Of a stretch of DNA of 64,000 bases, positions 52,281 through 60,210 are shown piece after piece. The position numbers were made by a program, and so were the translations under genes. The notes below the pieces were generated by a model. It was not told the DNA's origin, searched no databases, and was given only the letters and a program-made list of their open reading frames with translations. Location of the stretch: the IMG/VR virus record IMGVR_UViG_3300031997_000006, positions 1 to 64,000 of that record. One strand, given 5' to 3'. The DNA is from a virus. Each line of letters starts with the position of its first letter. Position 1 is the stretch's first letter.

Positions 52281-52946
52281 ATGAACCTTAATAATGCAAG
52301 AAAACATTTTCCGTTAATAATTGAACAAGCTCACCGAAACTTTGATAATATCATTACAGAACACCCTGGTATGATTGAAGTAGTTGAAAACGCGGCTGTA
52401 GAGTTAGTTGATATTAAAATGGCTAGAGTATCTAAATTAATAATTTTGCGAAAAATTATAGATAAATTTAACGATATTATATATTCTTATACAGCTTGTA
52501 GTAAAGGATGCTCATCTTGTTGTTACATGGCAACATTAACATTTTCAATAGAAGTTGAAGAAATAGGAATACGTGTTGGGAAAAAACCAAAACCTTTTAA
52601 AGGTATATTTAAAAATATTGATGATGCAACATTAACTAAAGTACAAGATGAAATTCAAGGTATTCCATGTACATTTTTAAAAGATAATCAATGTTCTATT
52701 TATGATATAAGACCATTAGCTTGTAGATTACACCATAACTTATCTGAAGTATCATTTATGTGTGATACTTCACTTAAATCTGAAGATACCTGTATTCCAA
52801 AAATCGATTTCCCACAATTCACTTTTGCTATGGTAGTAATGCTCAGTGGTGATGGAAATAAAATGGGAGATATTAGAGAAGCATTTCCCACTTCTGCAAA
52901 ATCTATTTATCAAATAGGTGATAATCATGTTAATAACAAAATGTAG
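52281..52946 (+). CDS. YkgJ-type cysteine-cluster protein
   Basis: 221 residues. Cysteine-cluster pattern: C-S-K-G-C-S-S-C-C-Y (about 74-83) and later IPCTFLKDNQCSIYDIRPLACRLHHN, typical of YkgJ-family proteins (metal or FeS binding). N-terminal 60 residues helical. The stop overlaps the next gene. Function of the family is unknown; phage copies are common. Confidence 0.75.
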   Translation: MNLNNARKHFPLIIEQAHRNFDNIITEHPGMIEVVENAAVELVDIKMARVSKLIILRKIIDKFNDIIYSYTACSKGCSSCCYMATLTFSIEVEEIGIRVGKKPKPFKGIFKNIDDATLTKVQDEIQGIPCTFLKDNQCSIYDIRPLACRLHHNLSEVSFMCDTSLKSEDTCIPKIDFPQFTFAMVVMLSGDGNKMGDIREAFPTSAKSIYQIGDNHVNNKM

Positions 52947-53124
52947 TACATTGACAGGTAAAATACATCAGTGTGAAATTAATGTAACTGAAGAACAATT
53001 AACGGCTTGGCAAAGCGGTATGCTAATACAAGTTGCTATGCCTCAAGTTTCATCTGATGATAGAGAGTTTATTATAACTGGATCCACCTCCGAAGAATGG
53101 GATGAGATATTTGGTGGTAGTTAA
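52927..53124 (+). CDS. Small hypothetical protein
   Basis: 65 residues; ATG 52927 (AGGTG 7 nt upstream) chosen over GTG 52918. It overlaps the YkgJ gene by 20 nt. The pattern ITEEQLTAWQSGMLIQVAMPQVSSDDREFIITGSTSEEWDEIF is one I recall as a small helical phage protein of unknown role. Confidence 0.6.
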   Translation: MLITKCSTLTGKIHQCEINVTEEQLTAWQSGMLIQVAMPQVSSDDREFIITGSTSEEWDEIFGGS

Positions 53125-53138
53125 TAGTTGGTATTAAA

Positions 53139-53477
53139 ATGATAGATTTTAATCAATTTACACTAGATAAAAATATTAAAAATGATAATTGTTCTGGATT
53201 AATATTTAAAGCAGAAGTACAATCATTTATGGATAAAAGACATACATATGTTAATACCTATAAAATAGTATTATTGAGACGGAAATCTTGTAAATGTATT
53301 AATTGTCAAATACTATATGATTGTTATTTAGAATCATGTTCTAATGAATGTTGGCCTATATTACCTGATAATATAACTAATGGATTATTGTATACTTTGA
53401 ACATAATCAATGAACATAAAGATTGGGAAACAGGTAATGTAGATGATTATGATTTTACTTTTGTTGAATTACATTAA
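53139..53477 (+). CDS. Cysteine-rich hypothetical protein
   Basis: 112 residues with about eight Cys, several in a CKCINCQILYDCYLESCSNEC cluster at about 51-70 that could bind zinc. No family recognised. It ends 27 nt before the convergent minus-strand gene, which begins a structural-type block on the other strand. Confidence 0.5.
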   Translation: MIDFNQFTLDKNIKNDNCSGLIFKAEVQSFMDKRHTYVNTYKIVLLRRKSCKCINCQILYDCYLESCSNECWPILPDNITNGLLYTLNIINEHKDWETGNVDDYDFTFVELH

Positions 53478-53503
53478 TAATATTTTTGATATAGATTATT
53501 AAC

Positions 53504-53953
53504 TCATAACATCGCTAATAATTGTTGTTTTATTTTCGGATCTGTATGTCTATGTAATAATTGAGAAGCAATATTCATAGCGCGAATTTTATAATTAACT
53601 TTACTATCTACTTGTTGTGATAATTTTGCAATATATTTTTGCATTTTAACTATATTTTTAGGATTACCATATACTTGCCCTGCAAGAGCCATCATGCTGT
53701 TTGCTAAGGTTGTGTGATTACCAATATTATTTAACACTCGTTGTACTATTGTACACACCATATCATAAGTTAGTGCTGCATTTAAAGTTGCAGCATCTTG
53801 TTTAATAATACTCCACATTACCATAACTTTTGCAACAGTATGTGCTCTATCTTCCGATATTGTTGCATTATTATTAATAATTGAACGTAAATCCGCTACA
53901 AGATTAGCACCAGATTCTGTTATTAAATTATTAACTTGTTGAATTAATTTCAT
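53504..53953 (-). CDS. Helical hypothetical protein
   Basis: 149 residues, almost wholly helical, with repeated Ala/Asn/Gln pattern (ADLRSIINNNATISEDRAHTVAKVMVM). Its ATG overlaps the stop of the paralogous-pair gene (TAATG). It is the last gene of a four-gene minus-strand operon. Structural role suspected from context, not shown. Confidence 0.5.
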   Translation of the reverse strand: MKLIQQVNNLITESGANLVADLRSIINNNATISEDRAHTVAKVMVMWSIIKQDAATLNAALTYDMVCTIVQRVLNNIGNHTTLANSMMALAGQVYGNPKNIVKMQKYIAKLSQQVDSKVNYKIRAMNIASQLLHRHTDPKIKQQLLAML

Positions 53954-54519
53954 TATATAACATTCTCCACATCAGTTGATGGGTGTGTCGAATATGTAGT
54001 CGATGAATGATGTATTTTATCAATTATATGAGTATATTGTTTTTTTAATTTATCAATAATATTTATTAATGCTTTAGGATTAGTTTTTACTAATTTTAAA
54101 TAGTGTGATTGTAACTCAATTCCTGATACTCCTTCATCATTTATCATTAAAGGTAATTTACGTAACAACTTAAGCTCAATTGGTTGTAACGGATCAACAC
54201 CTTCAACATCAAGCATCACACTTAAAAAATCACGAATAGAATTACTATCTATGGTTTTACGAGATTGTGGATATCTCAATAAATCAAGAGCTGCTAATAT
54301 GCCAAATCGATTACGAATATCATTATCGGTTATATCATTTTTAAACTTATGTTTGAGTACTGCACCTAACGTATATAAAAAACTAACAACAGTTTCACAT
54401 ACAAGTACATCGTTCTCCACTAACATATACATGCTATTACTATAAATAATATTAGCAACTTCTTGTAACTCACGTTGCTGATTATTTATAGTGTTGTGTA
54501 TCTCTTTAATCATAATCAC
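53953..54519 (-). CDS. Helical protein, tandem paralogue 2
   Basis: 188 residues. GTG 54519 is chosen because AAGGA lies 7 nt upstream and the paralogue also begins M-x-M-I-K-E-I. It shares LAALDLLRYPQSRKTIDSNSIR and SNP-type KALINIIDKL with the protein ending at 54534. The C-terminus lacks the Pro repeats of the paralogue. Perhaps a capsid or scaffold component; no family recognised. Confidence 0.6.
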   Translation of the reverse strand: MIMIKEIHNTINNQQRELQEVANIIYSNSMYMLVENDVLVCETVVSFLYTLGAVLKHKFKNDITDNDIRNRFGILAALDLLRYPQSRKTIDSNSIRDFLSVMLDVEGVDPLQPIELKLLRKLPLMINDEGVSGIELQSHYLKLVKTNPKALINIIDKLKKQYTHIIDKIHHSSTTYSTHPSTDVENVI

Positions 54520-54533
54520 AAACTGATCCTTAG

Positions 54534-55163
54534 TTAAGCAGGTTGCGGAGCTGGTATCGTATTCGGTGCAGTTGTTGGTTTATTTTGAGTAACCGGTTGT
54601 GGTGTAGCTACCGGTTTATTTTGGGTAGCTGGTTGTGGTGTAGTATTTACCGCTGTTTTTAATTTTCCAGTTATTTGACCATACTGAGATCTCAATTTAT
54701 TAATACTTGCTAATAGCATTTTAGGATTTGATTTAGCTAATTCTAAATACCCAGCTCGTATATCCATACCAGATTTACCTTCATCATTTTTCATATTTTC
54801 CAGGCTATTACATAATTTAACTTCAATTTGATTTAATGGAGTAGCAGTTTCAACTCCATTGATTATATTCAAATATGCACGGACTGAATTACTATCTATT
54901 ATTTTACGAGCTTGAGGGTATCTCATTAAATCAAGTGCAGCTAACACACTAAACATATTTCTAGTAGCATTATCATTAGGATCAAGTTCTTTACCTGCGT
55001 TTAATTTTGCAACCAAAGTACCTAAAAACCCTTCAGCGGATTCACATAACATAAGACTATTTTCTTCTAATATAATGCTATTGTGTTCTATAATATCAAT
55101 AACTTCTTGCAAAGTTTGTAAACTTTCATTAAGAGTTTTATTTATTTCTTTAATCATACTCAC
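54534..55163 (-). CDS. Helical protein, tandem paralogue 1, with Pro-rich tail
   Basis: 209 residues from GTG 55163 (AAGGAG 8 nt upstream). The body (1-165) is paralogous to the next gene: LAALDLMRYPQARKIIDSNSVRAYL. The tail holds two imprecise repeats of TPQPATQNKP/ATPQPVTQNKP, then PAPQPA: a disordered Pro/Thr/Gln region that may bind a surface. Arose with its neighbour by tandem duplication. Confidence 0.6.
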   Translation of the reverse strand: MSMIKEINKTLNESLQTLQEVIDIIEHNSIILEENSLMLCESAEGFLGTLVAKLNAGKELDPNDNATRNMFSVLAALDLMRYPQARKIIDSNSVRAYLNIINGVETATPLNQIEVKLCNSLENMKNDEGKSGMDIRAGYLELAKSNPKMLLASINKLRSQYGQITGKLKTAVNTTPQPATQNKPVATPQPVTQNKPTTAPNTIPAPQPA

Positions 55164-55169
55164 GTGAGT
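55158..55169. promoter_or_regulatory. 12-bp perfect palindrome at the start codon
   Basis: ACTCACGTGAGT spans the GTG start of the gene ending at 55163. It could be an operator or a fold-back in the mRNA. Function unknown. Confidence 0.35.
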
Positions 55170-55193
55170 ATCTCCTTTAATTTTATATATTAA

Positions 55194-55201
55194 TATTTAT
55201 G
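55194..55201 (-). promoter_or_regulatory. Late-promoter-like CATAAATA (minus strand)
   Basis: Minus-strand CATAAATA, 31 nt upstream of the GTG at 55163. The same variant lies upstream of the gene at 56357, on the minus strand at 56394-56401. Confidence 0.5.
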
Positions 55202-55214
55202 TAATGCTATAGTA

Positions 55215-56357
55215 CTATAGTTTATTTTTTGCCTTAACAGCTTTAAACCTATTCATTAAATTACCACCAGGTGATGGATATAGATTAATAGATAAAAATT
55301 CCCACACCGATACTGGAATTTGGACTCGTGTAGCTGAATCAACTGTTTGAATTAATGTCATAGCCATTTTCATAGAATACTCACATCCAGTTTTTAAGTA
55401 CTCAAGTAATTCATTTAATATCAATAATGTGTGAACATCATTTGTTAGTTGATTGCTTACATTAGGTAAATGAGCAATGTATTTTACTTCATCTTCAATA
55501 TCTTTTATTTTAGCTTTAATATCTGATATAACAGCGGTAGGTACTTTAGTTGTTTCTTCTTTTACTTTATCCTCTTTTTTTGTCTCAGCTGCTTGTTTTT
55601 TAAGAAAATCTTCCATATATTCAACTTCAACTTCTTCATTTAATGTATTTTCAACTGATTCACCCATACTTTTTTGTAATATAGCTTCATCACCTTCTTC
55701 TTTTTCACGTTCATAATCAGATTTATAATCATCCAAATCATCATCAGGTATAAAATGATCACTAACTTCATCTTTATGTTGAGCTTTTTTTAAGTCTGTT
55801 AATATTTTTTCTAATTTTAATATTATTTTAGCCACTTCAACATCATTATGATCATGTTTATCTTTTCCCATATCAGCTGACTGGTGGTGAGCTAATTTAT
55901 GAGCTAATAACTCTAATGAATGTATATCTTTGCTTACTGCTCGATCATGAGGATCTTTTGCATATTCTAATAATGTATAACTTTCATTCACATCTGTATC
56001 GGGTTCAAAATATGACACAACAGTATACTGTTCATCGTTATTTGTAATTTTATGTACAATATTATTTTTAACTTGTTTATCAAGTGAAGCCCATTGAGTT
56101 TTAGCTTCTTTATAAGCTCCACCTTTAATATGACCTAAAATACTATCTAATTTATCAGTGATAGTTTTATATTCATGTTTAAGATTAATGGATTCAGCTT
56201 GATTATGTTCTTTATTATAATGCTTAATGGCAGCAATTAATACATGCTTAACAGTACCAATAGACTCTGAGTCTTTATGTATAGGTGTATTTTCCATTAT
56301 AATGGCAGGTGGAAGTGTTTTAACTCCAGCTAACTTTAATATTTCATTTGTGATCAT
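55215..56357 (-). CDS. Charged structural-type protein
   Basis: 380 residues, starts MITNEILKLAGVKTLPP, a form I recall in head-related T4-like proteins. Residues about 150-260 are very acidic/basic (DDDLDDYKSDYEREKEEGDEAIL), predicted disordered/coiled coil. C-terminal 100 residues form a helical domain (SVWEFLSINLYPSPGGNLMNRF). May be prohead core or an injected protein; no proof. Confidence 0.5.
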   Translation of the reverse strand: MITNEILKLAGVKTLPPAIIMENTPIHKDSESIGTVKHVLIAAIKHYNKEHNQAESINLKHEYKTITDKLDSILGHIKGGAYKEAKTQWASLDKQVKNNIVHKITNNDEQYTVVSYFEPDTDVNESYTLLEYAKDPHDRAVSKDIHSLELLAHKLAHHQSADMGKDKHDHNDVEVAKIILKLEKILTDLKKAQHKDEVSDHFIPDDDLDDYKSDYEREKEEGDEAILQKSMGESVENTLNEEVEVEYMEDFLKKQAAETKKEDKVKEETTKVPTAVISDIKAKIKDIEDEVKYIAHLPNVSNQLTNDVHTLLILNELLEYLKTGCEYSMKMAMTLIQTVDSATRVQIPVSVWEFLSINLYPSPGGNLMNRFKAVKAKNKL

Positions 56358-56393
56358 ATTATGGTACCTTTTTATTAATATGTGATATTAATA

Positions 56394-56401
56394 TATTTAT
56401 G
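56394..56401 (-). promoter_or_regulatory. Late-promoter-like CATAAATA (minus strand)
   Basis: Upstream of the ATG at 56357, minus orientation, and followed by an ATTAATAT/ATATTAAT stem-loop (loop 3 nt). Confidence 0.5.
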
Positions 56402-56447
56402 TATATTCAACATAAACAGCTATTATCATGGTTAATTTGTAAATAAA

Positions 56448-56455
56448 TATAAATA
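56448..56455 (+). promoter_or_regulatory. Late promoter
   Basis: TATAAATA 33 nt upstream of ATG 56488, divergent from the minus-strand operon promoter. Confidence 0.6.
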
Positions 56456-56487
56456 TATTTACGAACATACCAATTTGGAGTGTACAT

Positions 56488-56652
56488 ATGCCGAGCCATA
56501 GTTCAAAACAAAAAAAATTTATGACTGCAGTATGCAAAAATAAAAAATTTGCTAAAAAGGTGGGTGTACCACAATCTGTTGGTTGTGAATTTCACAACGC
56601 TGATAAATTAAAAGAATCAGTGTTAACATTCAAACAATTTTTAATCATCTAA
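56488..56652 (+). CDS. Small conserved T4-like phage protein
   Basis: 54 residues beginning MPSHSSKQKKFMTAVCKNKKF then AKKVGVPQSVGCEFHNADK. It fits the well-known small phage protein pattern MPSKSKAQ-x-x-MAAVAH...FAKKVGVPQSVGK-x-F. TTGGAG 56475-56480 precedes it. Conserved but of unknown role, possibly in the virion. Confidence 0.75.
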   Translation: MPSHSSKQKKFMTAVCKNKKFAKKVGVPQSVGCEFHNADKLKESVLTFKQFLII

Positions 56653-56665
56653 CGGAGCTAGATAA

Positions 56666-56803
56666 ATGAGTCTATTAAAAGAACTAAATGATATGATCAC
56701 AGAAACATCTGACGGTACAGTATCTTCCAGAACTAGAGCAGTTGTGTATCATGCTGATTATGAAAAACGTAAGAAAAAAAGAAAAGCTAAAAAGCAAAAT
56801 TAA
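56666..56803 (+). CDS. Small basic protein
   Basis: 45 residues: MSLLKELNDMITETSDGTVS then a short helix and an extremely Lys/Arg-rich end (EKRKKKRKAKKQN). Gap of 13 nt from the previous stop, with CGGAG upstream. DNA-binding or capsid-packed role suspected. Confidence 0.55.
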   Translation: MSLLKELNDMITETSDGTVSSRTRAVVYHADYEKRKKKRKAKKQN

Positions 56804-56805
56804 AA

Positions 56806-57426
56806 ATGCTATTGCATGAATTATTAACAAAGCAAATAAAATCCTTACTTATAGCTCGAACTCCAGCGCATGAAAAAAATACAACGGAGTTTGAGTGGCT
56901 TGAAGGAGGAGGATATACTTTACCTAAAAAATGGGAAAAATTAGGACATGGTTCACAAGCATCTACTTTTTTACATACTAGAAGTAATACTGCAGTAAAA
57001 GTTCTATATGTTGAAGGTACTCAAGATCCCGCATACCAATTCTTAAGGTTATGTGTTCAACATCAAAATAATATACATTTCCCACAAATTTACGCATTTA
57101 AACAATATAAAACAAATGATCCTGATATTTCAAAAATAATACTCAATATGGAACGGTTGTATAAAATTACTGGTAGCAATATTAAAATTGTAGAAAAGTT
57201 ATTAAATACAAAAATAAATACACCAACATCTCTTAAAATTAACATGCAAGATGTTCAATTTAGAAAATCATTAATAGATCGTGCAAAGACTTTAGAACTT
57301 AAACAAGCATTGCGGTTAATTGAAATATTATTTAAACATTATAATCAAGATATGCATATGGGGAATGTTATGCTAAGATACACTGGTTCTGATTATGAAG
57401 TAGTGTTTATTGATCCAGTGAGCTAA
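56806..57426 (+). CDS. Protein-kinase-like protein
   Basis: 206 residues. Kinase-like elements in order: Gly-rich loop GHGSQASTFLH (about 47-57), Lys in TAVKVLY (VAIK-like), a catalytic-loop pattern NQDMHMGNVMLR (Asp ... His-x-Gly-Asn, as in aminoglycoside-type and phage kinases), and a metal Asp in VFIDPVS. Shortened N-lobe. Phage kinases of this kind may modify host proteins. Starts 2 nt after the preceding stop. No substrate can be inferred. Confidence 0.65.
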   Translation: MLLHELLTKQIKSLLIARTPAHEKNTTEFEWLEGGGYTLPKKWEKLGHGSQASTFLHTRSNTAVKVLYVEGTQDPAYQFLRLCVQHQNNIHFPQIYAFKQYKTNDPDISKIILNMERLYKITGSNIKIVEKLLNTKINTPTSLKINMQDVQFRKSLIDRAKTLELKQALRLIEILFKHYNQDMHMGNVMLRYTGSDYEVVFIDPVS

Positions 57427-57501
57427 TTTTATTATACAAAAAAATAGTAGCCATTTTGACTACTACTCTAAGTAAAAACCTGTGCGGGTTGTTAAATATA
57501 T
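57427..57501. terminator. Convergent-gene spacer with two short stem-loops
   Basis: AGTAG/CTACT (about 57447-57465) and AACC/GGTT (around 57479-57490) can form small stems between the kinase-like gene and rlpA. A shared transcription-end zone is likely. Confidence 0.4.
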
Positions 57502-57987
57502 TTAAATAGTTTCTATTCGTACCATACCAATGCCAGCAAGTTGTATTGCTTTTGCGGCACCTCGTGATAAATCAATAAGTCTACCTTTAATGTACGGTCC
57601 TCGATCATTTACAGTTACAATCACTGATTTATGATTTTTTAAATTTGTAACTCTTACTCGAGTTGGTAATGATAGTGTTCGATGAGCTGCTGTTAATCCA
57701 TTTGGATTAAAATGAGCGCCAGTGCTGGTTTGATTACCTGATTCACTACCATACCACGAAGCTAGTCCTATTGCGCGATACGACCCCGTAATTCCTTGTA
57801 CTATGTGTGTTTTCCATCCTTTGTGTTTTGTAGTTTTTTGTTTATGTGTTACTGTAACATTACCTACATGGTGTGTTGTTTTCAATTTATAAGTTTTTGC
57901 GTGTATTGTACTGTTCCACATTATTAATATTGATAATAATAACATGCGAACAAAGCCACGGCTTAAATGATTAAATATCATTTTCAT
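57502..57987 (-). CDS. RlpA-like exported double-psi beta-barrel protein
   Basis: 161 residues. Signal peptide (about 1-30: MKMIF...RMLLLSILIMWNSTIHA). The RlpA/DPBB domain is at about 75-161: GLASWYGSE...TSTGAHFNPNGLTAAHRTL-x-LPTRVRVTNL, then SVIVTVNDRGPY, GRLIDLSRGAAKAI. His and Asp that form the lytic-transglycosylase site in RlpA are present. RlpA cuts denuded peptidoglycan glycan strands. In a phage it may be a wall-degrading lysis or egress enzyme. GGAGGT lies 7 nt upstream of the ATG. Unusually long leader. Confidence 0.88.
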   Translation of the reverse strand: MKMIFNHLSRGFVRMLLLSILIMWNSTIHAKTYKLKTTHHVGNVTVTHKQKTTKHKGWKTHIVQGITGSYRAIGLASWYGSESGNQTSTGAHFNPNGLTAAHRTLSLPTRVRVTNLKNHKSVIVTVNDRGPYIKGRLIDLSRGAAKAIQLAGIGMVRIETI

Positions 57988-58358
57988 TAGCTATACCTCC
58001 TTTGTGAGTGTTAGCGCTAATATGAGGTCAAAATTTGAACCTCATTGGTTGCGAGTGCACAGGACATAGTGTGGAGATTAACATCTCGGTCGTTCAATTA
58101 AGATCGTAACACTATTAAGTTGAACTAGAATATTATACAAACTATATTCACTTCAGGCGATGATTGAGTTGTTAATCACTCTTCTCACTTATATGCGCCC
58201 TGGTTCGTTCTGACCAATAATTTCTTTTCTAAATTAACCCTACAAGATGTTTTGCAGAACTAATCATTTTTATTTATCATTTTATAACCCCAAATTTCAC
58301 TGTTTAAGTGTATCTTAAGATTTAATTATCTTGACCATCATCTTCAAATAATAATAAA
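57988..58358 (-). ncRNA. Long structured leader or small RNA upstream of rlpA
   Basis: 371 nt without an ORF and GC-richer than its surroundings. Features include the perfect palindrome TTAGCGCTAA (58011-58020), an ATGAGGT/ACCTCAT stem at about 58022-58045, GAGAT-TAAC-ATCTC (58074-58087), and a GTTCAA/TTGAAC repeat. A late-promoter-like GATAAATA in minus orientation (58271-58278) would give a leader of about 280 nt on rlpA mRNA. Not a tRNA: no cloverleaf or anticodon arm. Confidence 0.45.
58271..58278 (-). promoter_or_regulatory. Late-promoter-like GATAAATA (minus strand)
   Basis: Points toward rlpA across the structured leader. Located after the queE stop. Confidence 0.45.
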
Positions 58359-59240
58359 TCATGTACCTACAGTGTTACCAAATACACTTGCATGAACACG
58401 ATGACAATAGATATATCCTCGCTTAATACATTTTAAAGCAACACCTTTTGCAATGTCTTGTTGCTGCTCCATAGTACACGCCATTGGCATAATATATACT
58501 TTTTGGTTTGCAGAGCTATCATTAGCAGAATATAGTTTCATAACATCAGCAACTTCATCAAAATCTGTATCATTGTCTCCACATACAAACTTAAAATATT
58601 GTATATGTCCCGACACATAACGTTGCATATTAGCAATATTAGGATTAATAGCTACTTCTCGCTTTTCACCACTAACAGACAATTTTGGACTATTACTCCA
58701 AACAATCTTACGGTGTCTACCTCTCATGCTACCATTGTATTCCCATTCATTTAAACTGTCAATGAATGTTTGTTTTAATGGGACAGAACAGTTTGTTTCA
58801 ATAATAACTGTTTCAACTGATACCAATATAGGTTCATTCAATAATTCAATAATTTGCTTTTGTTTAAGAGTTGGTTCTCCTCCTGTTAATGATAATATAA
58901 TGGGAAGTCCTGATCTGGATTTCCAAGAATAATTTGGTAATAAACTTGTTACAACCTCTGCTAACTCTTTAATATCATATCTTTTCCAAAGATGTTTAAA
59001 TCTTTTATCCCAAGAATAAATCGAATCACACCCACGAGTTATAAGAGGAATATCTTCTAATTTTGTATAATCTGCTGGGTCAAAACCAAGTACTTCATTC
59101 GTAATTTCAACCATTTCAGGGTTATTAAACCCCGCACATGTAAAATTGCAACCTGCAAATCTAATGTAAGCTGTTGGATATCCGGCAAACATCGCTTCGC
59201 CTTCTATACTTAAAAAAATTTCACTCACTGGTGCTGTCAT
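58359..59240 (-). CDS. queE: QueE, 7-carboxy-7-deazaguanine synthase (radical SAM)
   Basis: 293 residues. Radical SAM enzyme turning CPH4 into CDG in preQ0 synthesis. N-terminal SEIFLSIEGEAMFAGYPTAYIRFAGC, then the FeS Cys31-x3-Cys35 followed by a 35-residue insertion before Cys71 (GCDS), i.e. an expanded CX3CX35C instead of CX3CX2C. The SAM-binding LSLTGGEPTL is at about 118-127; VETNC-like VIIETNCS follows. ATG 59240 has AAGGAAAT upstream. Neighbour upstream is an 82-residue gene 1 nt away. Works with FolE (43119) and the QueD-like protein (61573). Confidence 0.85.
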   Translation of the reverse strand: MTAPVSEIFLSIEGEAMFAGYPTAYIRFAGCNFTCAGFNNPEMVEITNEVLGFDPADYTKLEDIPLITRGCDSIYSWDKRFKHLWKRYDIKELAEVVTSLLPNYSWKSRSGLPIILSLTGGEPTLKQKQIIELLNEPILVSVETVIIETNCSVPLKQTFIDSLNEWEYNGSMRGRHRKIVWSNSPKLSVSGEKREVAINPNIANMQRYVSGHIQYFKFVCGDNDTDFDEVADVMKLYSANDSSANQKVYIMPMACTMEQQQDIAKGVALKCIKRGYIYCHRVHASVFGNTVGT

Positions 59241-59241
59241 A

Positions 59242-59490
59242 TTATTTCCTTATATTTGATACTATTGTGCTTATTCTGTCTGCAAGCTTTGGATTTAATT
59301 CATCTCCATCACAATCTCTACGAACACACATATTAAACGCTGACTCTAAAACTTGACAAGCTTCATCAAGAAGTTTATTTTTTTCATAAGTTGCTTCATT
59401 TTCAACTTGCTTTAATACTTGTAATAACGATAAACTGTTAGGTATACCAACTTGTTCCATCAATTGTTTATAACGATTATCAGAAATCAT
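59242..59490 (-). CDS. Small helical hypothetical protein before queE
   Basis: 82 residues, ATG 59490 with AGGAGAAT upstream; helical (MEQVGIPNSLSLLQVLKQVENEATYEKNKLLDEACQVL). It ends 1 nt before the queE ATG and so is translated with it. Not recognised. Confidence 0.5.
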   Translation of the reverse strand: MISDNRYKQLMEQVGIPNSLSLLQVLKQVENEATYEKNKLLDEACQVLESAFNMCVRRDCDGDELNPKLADRISTIVSNIRK

Positions 59491-59564
59491 ATATTCTCCT
59501 TTTTATGTTGATATAAATTATACTATAAACCACCAAGTTAATCCACTAATATGTTAAATATATT

Positions 59565-59588
59565 ACTCGGATGTAAAAGCATCTGAGT
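59565..59588. terminator. Hairpin upstream of gene 59644
   Basis: ACTCGGATG (59565-59573) pairs with CATCTGAGT (59580-59588), 9 bp with one G-U, loop TAAAAG. In the divergent spacer. Confidence 0.5.
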
Positions 59589-59599
59589 GAGTTGATTGA

Positions 59600-59643
59600 G
59601 AAATTATAAATATAAATACGTAATATTTATTAAAGGTAATTTC
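59600..59643 (+). promoter_or_regulatory. Two overlapping late promoters inside a hairpin before gene 59644
   Basis: TATAAATA at 59605-59612 and again at 59611-59618. Outer stem GAAATTA (59600-59606) with TAATTTC (59637-59643); inner stem ATAAATAT (59606-59613) with ATATTTAT (59623-59630). AAAGG (59632-59636) sits between the two right arms. Confidence 0.55.
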
Positions 59644-60201
59644 ATGTTATTAATAGAACTTGTAGGAATAATAGACGGACAGTCAGCTGTTGCAGCTGCA
59701 AATAGTATTAAACGAGATTGTCAGCGTTTTATTAAAGAATGGGGTAGTATACCCATGCCTGATTGTGCTATATATAGAGGTATGATTAATAGTTGGCCTA
59801 ATATATTATATTATACTAAACCTAATCGAACTCCAGTAGGTATGGATGTAGCTACCCAAAATAAACTCGATGATTTTTTTCAAGAAGAATTTGGTCACAG
59901 GTATAGAAGTGAACATTCATTATTTTGTACTGGTAATCCTGAACATACGAAATTATTTGGAGATGTACATGTAATTTTTCCAATAGGGAAGTATTCATAT
60001 ATATGGTCACCTGAAGTAAATGATATTAATTATACATTATTAAGTCAGTCTACTGATGAAATAATAGCTAATACTCATTTTATTCATAATAAATTACTAA
60101 ATAAAGTGCTAGATCATGAAGTAATGATCAATGTTGAATCATATTACGCAATACCAATAAAAATTTATAAGAGATCTGTATATCCATTGCTCATTAAATA
60201 G
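59644..60201 (+). CDS. Conserved phage-type protein, possible ADP-ribosyltransferase fold
   Basis: 185 residues. ATG 59644 (AAAGG upstream) is preferred to the earlier 59596. Core: CAIYRGM (Arg at about 46), RTPVGMDVATQNKLDDFFQEEFGHRYRSEHSLFCTGN, HVIFPIGKYSYIWSPEVND. The Y-R-G start and later Glu/Ser-rich strands resemble the ART fold used by phage to modify host proteins, but the catalytic Glu is not certain. I recall related conserved T4-like phage proteins of unknown role. Low-confidence functional guess. Confidence 0.5.
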   Translation: MLLIELVGIIDGQSAVAAANSIKRDCQRFIKEWGSIPMPDCAIYRGMINSWPNILYYTKPNRTPVGMDVATQNKLDDFFQEEFGHRYRSEHSLFCTGNPEHTKLFGDVHVIFPIGKYSYIWSPEVNDINYTLLSQSTDEIIANTHFIHNKLLNKVLDHEVMINVESYYAIPIKIYKRSVYPLLIK

Positions 60202-60210
60202 GAATATATA

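Noticed and set aside
57988-58358. tRNA gene (a GGTTCG...ACCA-like stretch near 58200)
   Set aside because: No T-arm pairing, no anticodon stem and no acceptor stem could be drawn on either strand.
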